Shown: positions 61,568 to 64,000 of the stretch, piece after piece | How positions within the stretch are numbered: position 1 is the stretch's first letter | How the letters are laid out: every line of letters starts with the position of its first letter | Assembly: GCA_965112735.1 (NCBI GenBank) | Contig: OZ218957.1 | Span: forward strand, 2,294,001-2,358,000 | DNA: 64,000 nucleotides | DNA from: Phaeosaccion multiseriatum | Lineage: Eukaryota > Ochrophyta, other classes | Reading direction: 5' to 3' | The notes under the pieces: generated by a model | What the model was told of the DNA's origin: nothing | Databases searched by the model: none | What the model saw: only the letters and a program-made list of their open reading frames with translations | Program-made: the position numbers and the translations under genes

Positions 61568-62986
61568 TCCCTCTCCCTCCCTCCCTCCCTCCCTCCCTCC
61601 CTCCCTCCGTCCGTCCGTCCCTCTCCCTTCCTTCCTCCCTCCCTCCCTCCCTCCCTCCCTCCCCCCCCCCCCACCAACCCCCTCCCCCTCCCATCCCCTC
61701 CCATCCCCTCCCTCAGGAGATGCGCGGAGAGCCCGGACACACCCCCTTCCGCTCTCTGGACTACGTTGCTGGTTACATCCCTGTGGTCAAACACGTGGCC
61801 CTTCGCCACCCCTTGCTGGGCATTGACCTCGAGGACCTTCCTGTCAACGCCCACAAGCACTTGCCAGTCAGCATGACCGGGAAGTACTCCTTTGAGGTGA
61901 GGTTTTTGGGGAGGGGGGAGGAGGAGGAGGAGGAGGAGGAGGAGGATGGGGGGTGGAGGGATGGAGGGATCTCGAAATAATTCACTCTCCCTCTCTCTCC
62001 CTCTCTCTCTCGCCCTTTGTATTTCTCTCCCCGCCTCTCTCCCTCTCTCTCTCTGGTGCATTGCAATAGGAGCTGAGCCTTGCCAACGACCCTGACGATC
62101 TCGACTTGCCCAAGGAGGCAAGGAGGAAGCTCTTCAGCAGGTGGGTAGTGAGTGTCAGGACATTGTCTGCTACCACCCCACCAAGGCACCCACCACTAGT
62201 CACCAGTCAATGCCATTGCTGCCGTCCCTAAAGCACACCAACCACACCAACCATACCCTTCCCCCCTTCATCTCTCCCTCTCCCTCTCCCTCTCTTTCCC
62301 TCTCTCTCCCTCTCCCTCTCCCTCTCCCACTCCCTCTCCCACTCTCTTCTCCCTCTCTCCCTCCCTCTCCCTCTCCCTCCCTCTCCCACTCCCTCCGCCT
62401 CTCCGTCTCCTTCTCCCTCTCCTACTCCCTCTCCCTCTCCCTCTCCCTCTCCCTCTCCCTCTCCCACTCCCTCCCCCACTCTCCTCTCACTCTCTTACTA
62501 AGCAGAGTGGCGTACTACCCTGCCCCTGGAGAGGCGTTGATCCCCGGAGACACGGAGGGAGTGGTGCACGCTCTCGCTTCGGAGGACAAGCAAGTTGACG
62601 TCATCGCTCCAAGTGTGGACCACGCGGAGAAGATGAAGCCCTTTCGACACCCAGGGGGGGCAATTATAGGGGGGTTGGTAGGGGTGGTGGATGGGGATCC
62701 ACAGCACGGAGGAGGAGGAGGAGGAGGAGGAGGAGGAGGAGGAGGGGAGGGAGAGAGGGTTGTTCCTCATGCCTCACACGCGTTGGAGACGGGTGATGTG
62801 TTTGACCTGCCCGAATGGTGGGAGGCACGCGCTGTGTGGCGGGAGGGGAGGGAAGTGGTGTACTATATTGACCACCGCACCCGTACCACCACTTGGACAC
62901 GGCCGGTGTCCAACACTATGCGCAGGAGGGGCAGGAGGGACAAGAGGAGACGCGAGCAGGAGACACAGGGGAGGGACGAGGTGTGA
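53108..62986 (+). CDS. OSCA/TMEM63 (CSC1, DUF221)-type cation channel with WW domain and PPGY motifs
   Basis: Nineteen exons: 53108-53767, 54062-54085, 54278-54322, 55254-55388, 55845-55983, 56335-56412, 56796-56891, 57145-57379, 57730-57853, 58395-58487, 59217-59435, 59587-59658, 59913-60009, 60222-60337, 60575-60634, 61203-61466, 61717-61896, 62070-62140, 62506-62986 (1062 aa, every phase agrees). DEFGIGISLYFRMLL opens the first TM region. The cytosolic RRM-like part includes LERDLQGLRQELDIVKEQIK, KRAYITFNTEAAQRRCLEA and FEPNAIVWEQ. The pore-region helices include SLQFSIFIKLAICRIVMSGL, ERYTDMVKTLFIGLFFSFIL and YWVDKICLFRIW. This family forms mechanosensitive or osmosensitive cation channels. 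The C-terminus has a WW domain (about 1004-1036, LPEWWEARAVW ... YYIDHRTRTTTWTRP). Two PPGY motifs lie at 80-83 and 165-168. Confidence 0.85.
54358..55125. repeat. 11-bp minisatellite of about 70 units in channel intron 3
   Basis: Unit CTCTCTACCAC, with variants (CTCCCTACCAC, CTCTCTCCCAC). Because 11 is not a multiple of 3, every frame cycles through the same 11-aa peptide on the plus strand, producing a spurious long ORF. Confidence 0.93.
57854..58195. repeat. (CAGT)n array in channel intron 9
   Basis: Almost pure CAGT with CGGT variants, starting at the donor of exon 9 (CAG|GTCAGTCAG). Confidence 0.92.
58850..59050. repeat. 15-bp CCTTTCCCCTCCCCT minisatellite in channel intron 10
   Basis: About 13 copies of a C/T-only unit. 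Confidence 0.88.
60357..60515. repeat. 40-bp minisatellite, four copies, in channel intron 14
   Basis: Unit containing AGGTATTGGATACCGATGTA followed by GAGGTCGATATACGAT. It is one of the few A/T-rich arrays in the window. Confidence 0.88.
60910..61160. repeat. 10-bp CCCCTCCCTT minisatellite in channel intron 15
   Basis: About 25 units, C/T only, ending about 40 bp before the acceptor of exon 16. Confidence 0.9.
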
Positions 62987-63962
62987 GGGTGGGGAGGGGG
63001 TTGGGGGGTGAGGGCGGTTTAGGTTTTAGATTACGGCTCGACGCGGTGAGAGGAGAGCATGCATGTGGGTGTGTGTGTGTGGGTGTGTGGGTACTGGTGG
63101 GTACTTTCCTTCTCTCTTTTGTAGTATACTCTTTGCTTTTTCTTCAATAGCTGCTACATGTAGTTGCTGCTGCACTCCCGCAGCCTATCGGCACCCTTTG
63201 GGCCCTTTGGGGGGAGAGGAGGTATGGGAGAAGCAGGGAGGGACCCACATTGGGGGCAAATATAGAATATAGCAGTAGTGGCCTTGGAGTGGGAGAGAAA
63301 AGGAGAGAATATAGAAATATCGTGGCCCCCCTCCCCCTCTTTGTGTGTGGGAGAGCGTAGTGAAGTGCATCTTGGGAGATGGCGCTAGGGAGAGGAAGGC
63401 AGAGCACAGCCCCAGCAGGTGGATGGACGTTTATTCGACAGCTTCCTATTTTAATTTTTTATATATATATATATGAAGGAACTAAAGAATAGAGAGAGAG
63501 AGAGAGAGAGAGCTCATTTATGCCACGGGTGGCGAACAAAGCCTTGTGTTCATTGTATTTAAAAAAAAAATTAAGAAACTGTGGCGGCCCCGCTACGGAG
63601 GCCTTCTATCGTCCTGCTTGCGGCGGCTGGATGCCATTGCCATTGTGTGATGTGACCACCTTTCCCTTCCCTCGATTGCATTGACTGTCCTCCCTCCCGT
63701 CCTGCTCCTGCTCCAAGCCACAGCCCATCCCTGGTCCTCTATGTGATTCCCCTGGCTCGCAGTTGTTTGCTCTTCGCGCCAAGGCCCTCCAAGCCTTTCC
63801 TCCTGGCTCCAAACTTCCCCTCCTTTATAAGCTCCTTACTGCTCCCACTCGCCCCACAGCGCCCTTTGAGTTGCCCTTGTGAAGTCTCCTCCCATTCGGG
63901 ATTCCATCTACAGATAGATGCCTCTGCCAAGTAACCAGTTCCCATCATCATCGTCGTCGTCA
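62987..63962. other. 3' flanking spacer at the right end
   Basis: Contains GT runs (63065-63095), (AT)n near 63460-63475, (AG)n near 63490-63513 and poly-A near 63560. No gene is recognised between the channel stop and the probable minus-strand stop at 63963. Confidence 0.5.
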
Positions 63963-64000
63963 TCAACTTCCGATCTTCAGCACCTCGATCTCGAACCGAA
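63963..64000 (-). CDS. Possible C-terminal end of a minus-strand gene (edge-truncated)
   Basis: At the very edge the minus strand reads RFEIEVLKIGS and stop. Alternating charged/hydrophobic residues resemble the last beta strand of FKBP-type peptidyl-prolyl isomerases (FxxELLKI-like), but eleven residues cannot settle that. Another frame on the same strand is open to about 63739 but is compositionally less protein-like. Confidence 0.3.
   Translation of the reverse strand, partial: RFEIEVLKIGS

Overview
The window is nuclear DNA of an intron-rich eukaryote, most likely a photosynthetic stramenopile (heterokont alga; a eustigmatophyte such as Nannochloropsis is one candidate). Reasons: GT-AG introns in almost every gene; a bipartite plastid leader with an AF motif on a thioredoxin-like ferredoxin; a multicopy family of F-box-like proteins with degenerate 'CPWD' ankyrin repeats; FNIP repeats; and heavy C/T or G/A microsatellite loads in introns and spacers. 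The species is inference. Exon borders were set by hand from splice signals, reading phase and family alignment, so single borders may be off.

Layout, left to right. 1-352: edge-truncated minus-strand gene. 1144-1925: GFA/CENP-V zinc protein. 2474-8628: secretory J protein with a DnaJ-X domain (10 exons). 8834-12097: a cluster of F-box-like/ankyrin genes: a chimeric pseudogene A1', gene A1 (-) and divergent gene B1 (+). 13071-17637: JmjC/cupin oxygenase of the ribosomal oxygenase type. 18810-20427: PH-domain protein (-), divergent from 21350-24031, an ankyrin/coiled-coil protein ending in a CaaX box. 24765-26599: acyl-protein thioesterase-like hydrolase (-). 27128-30465: a second, inverted copy of the ankyrin cluster: B2 (-), A2 (+), and wrecked A2' carrying a 100-bp-arm palindrome. 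31766-34539: mitochondrial oxodicarboxylate-type carrier (-), divergent from 34615-35563, a four-TM protein. 37993-39230: SWEET transporter (-). 39495-42552: plastid-targeted [2Fe-2S]/TPR protein. 43103-45675: DHRS12-like SDR (-) with a MITE-like element in an intron. 45653-50689: FNIP-repeat protein. 51469-52815: a duplicated block with a scrap of the thioesterase gene and ankyrin gene B3 (-). 53108-62986: a 19-exon OSCA/TMEM63-type channel with two N-terminal PPGY motifs and a C-terminal WW domain. 63963-64000: probable C-terminal end of another minus-strand gene.

The genes form no pathway; most are single housekeeping or membrane genes (J-protein chaperone, oxygenase, mitochondrial carrier, sugar transporter, SDR, mechanosensitive channel). 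What ties the window together is recent rearrangement: the A/B ankyrin cassette occurs as an inverted duplicate about 18 kb away, with a third B copy that carried part of the neighbouring thioesterase gene, and a copy of the J-protein gene's 3' end beyond the first cassette. The most distinctive candidate for new biology is the OSCA-like channel, which carries both a WW domain and WW-ligand motifs in one polypeptide, the ligand motif having been doubled by an exact-length 255-bp in-frame tandem duplication.
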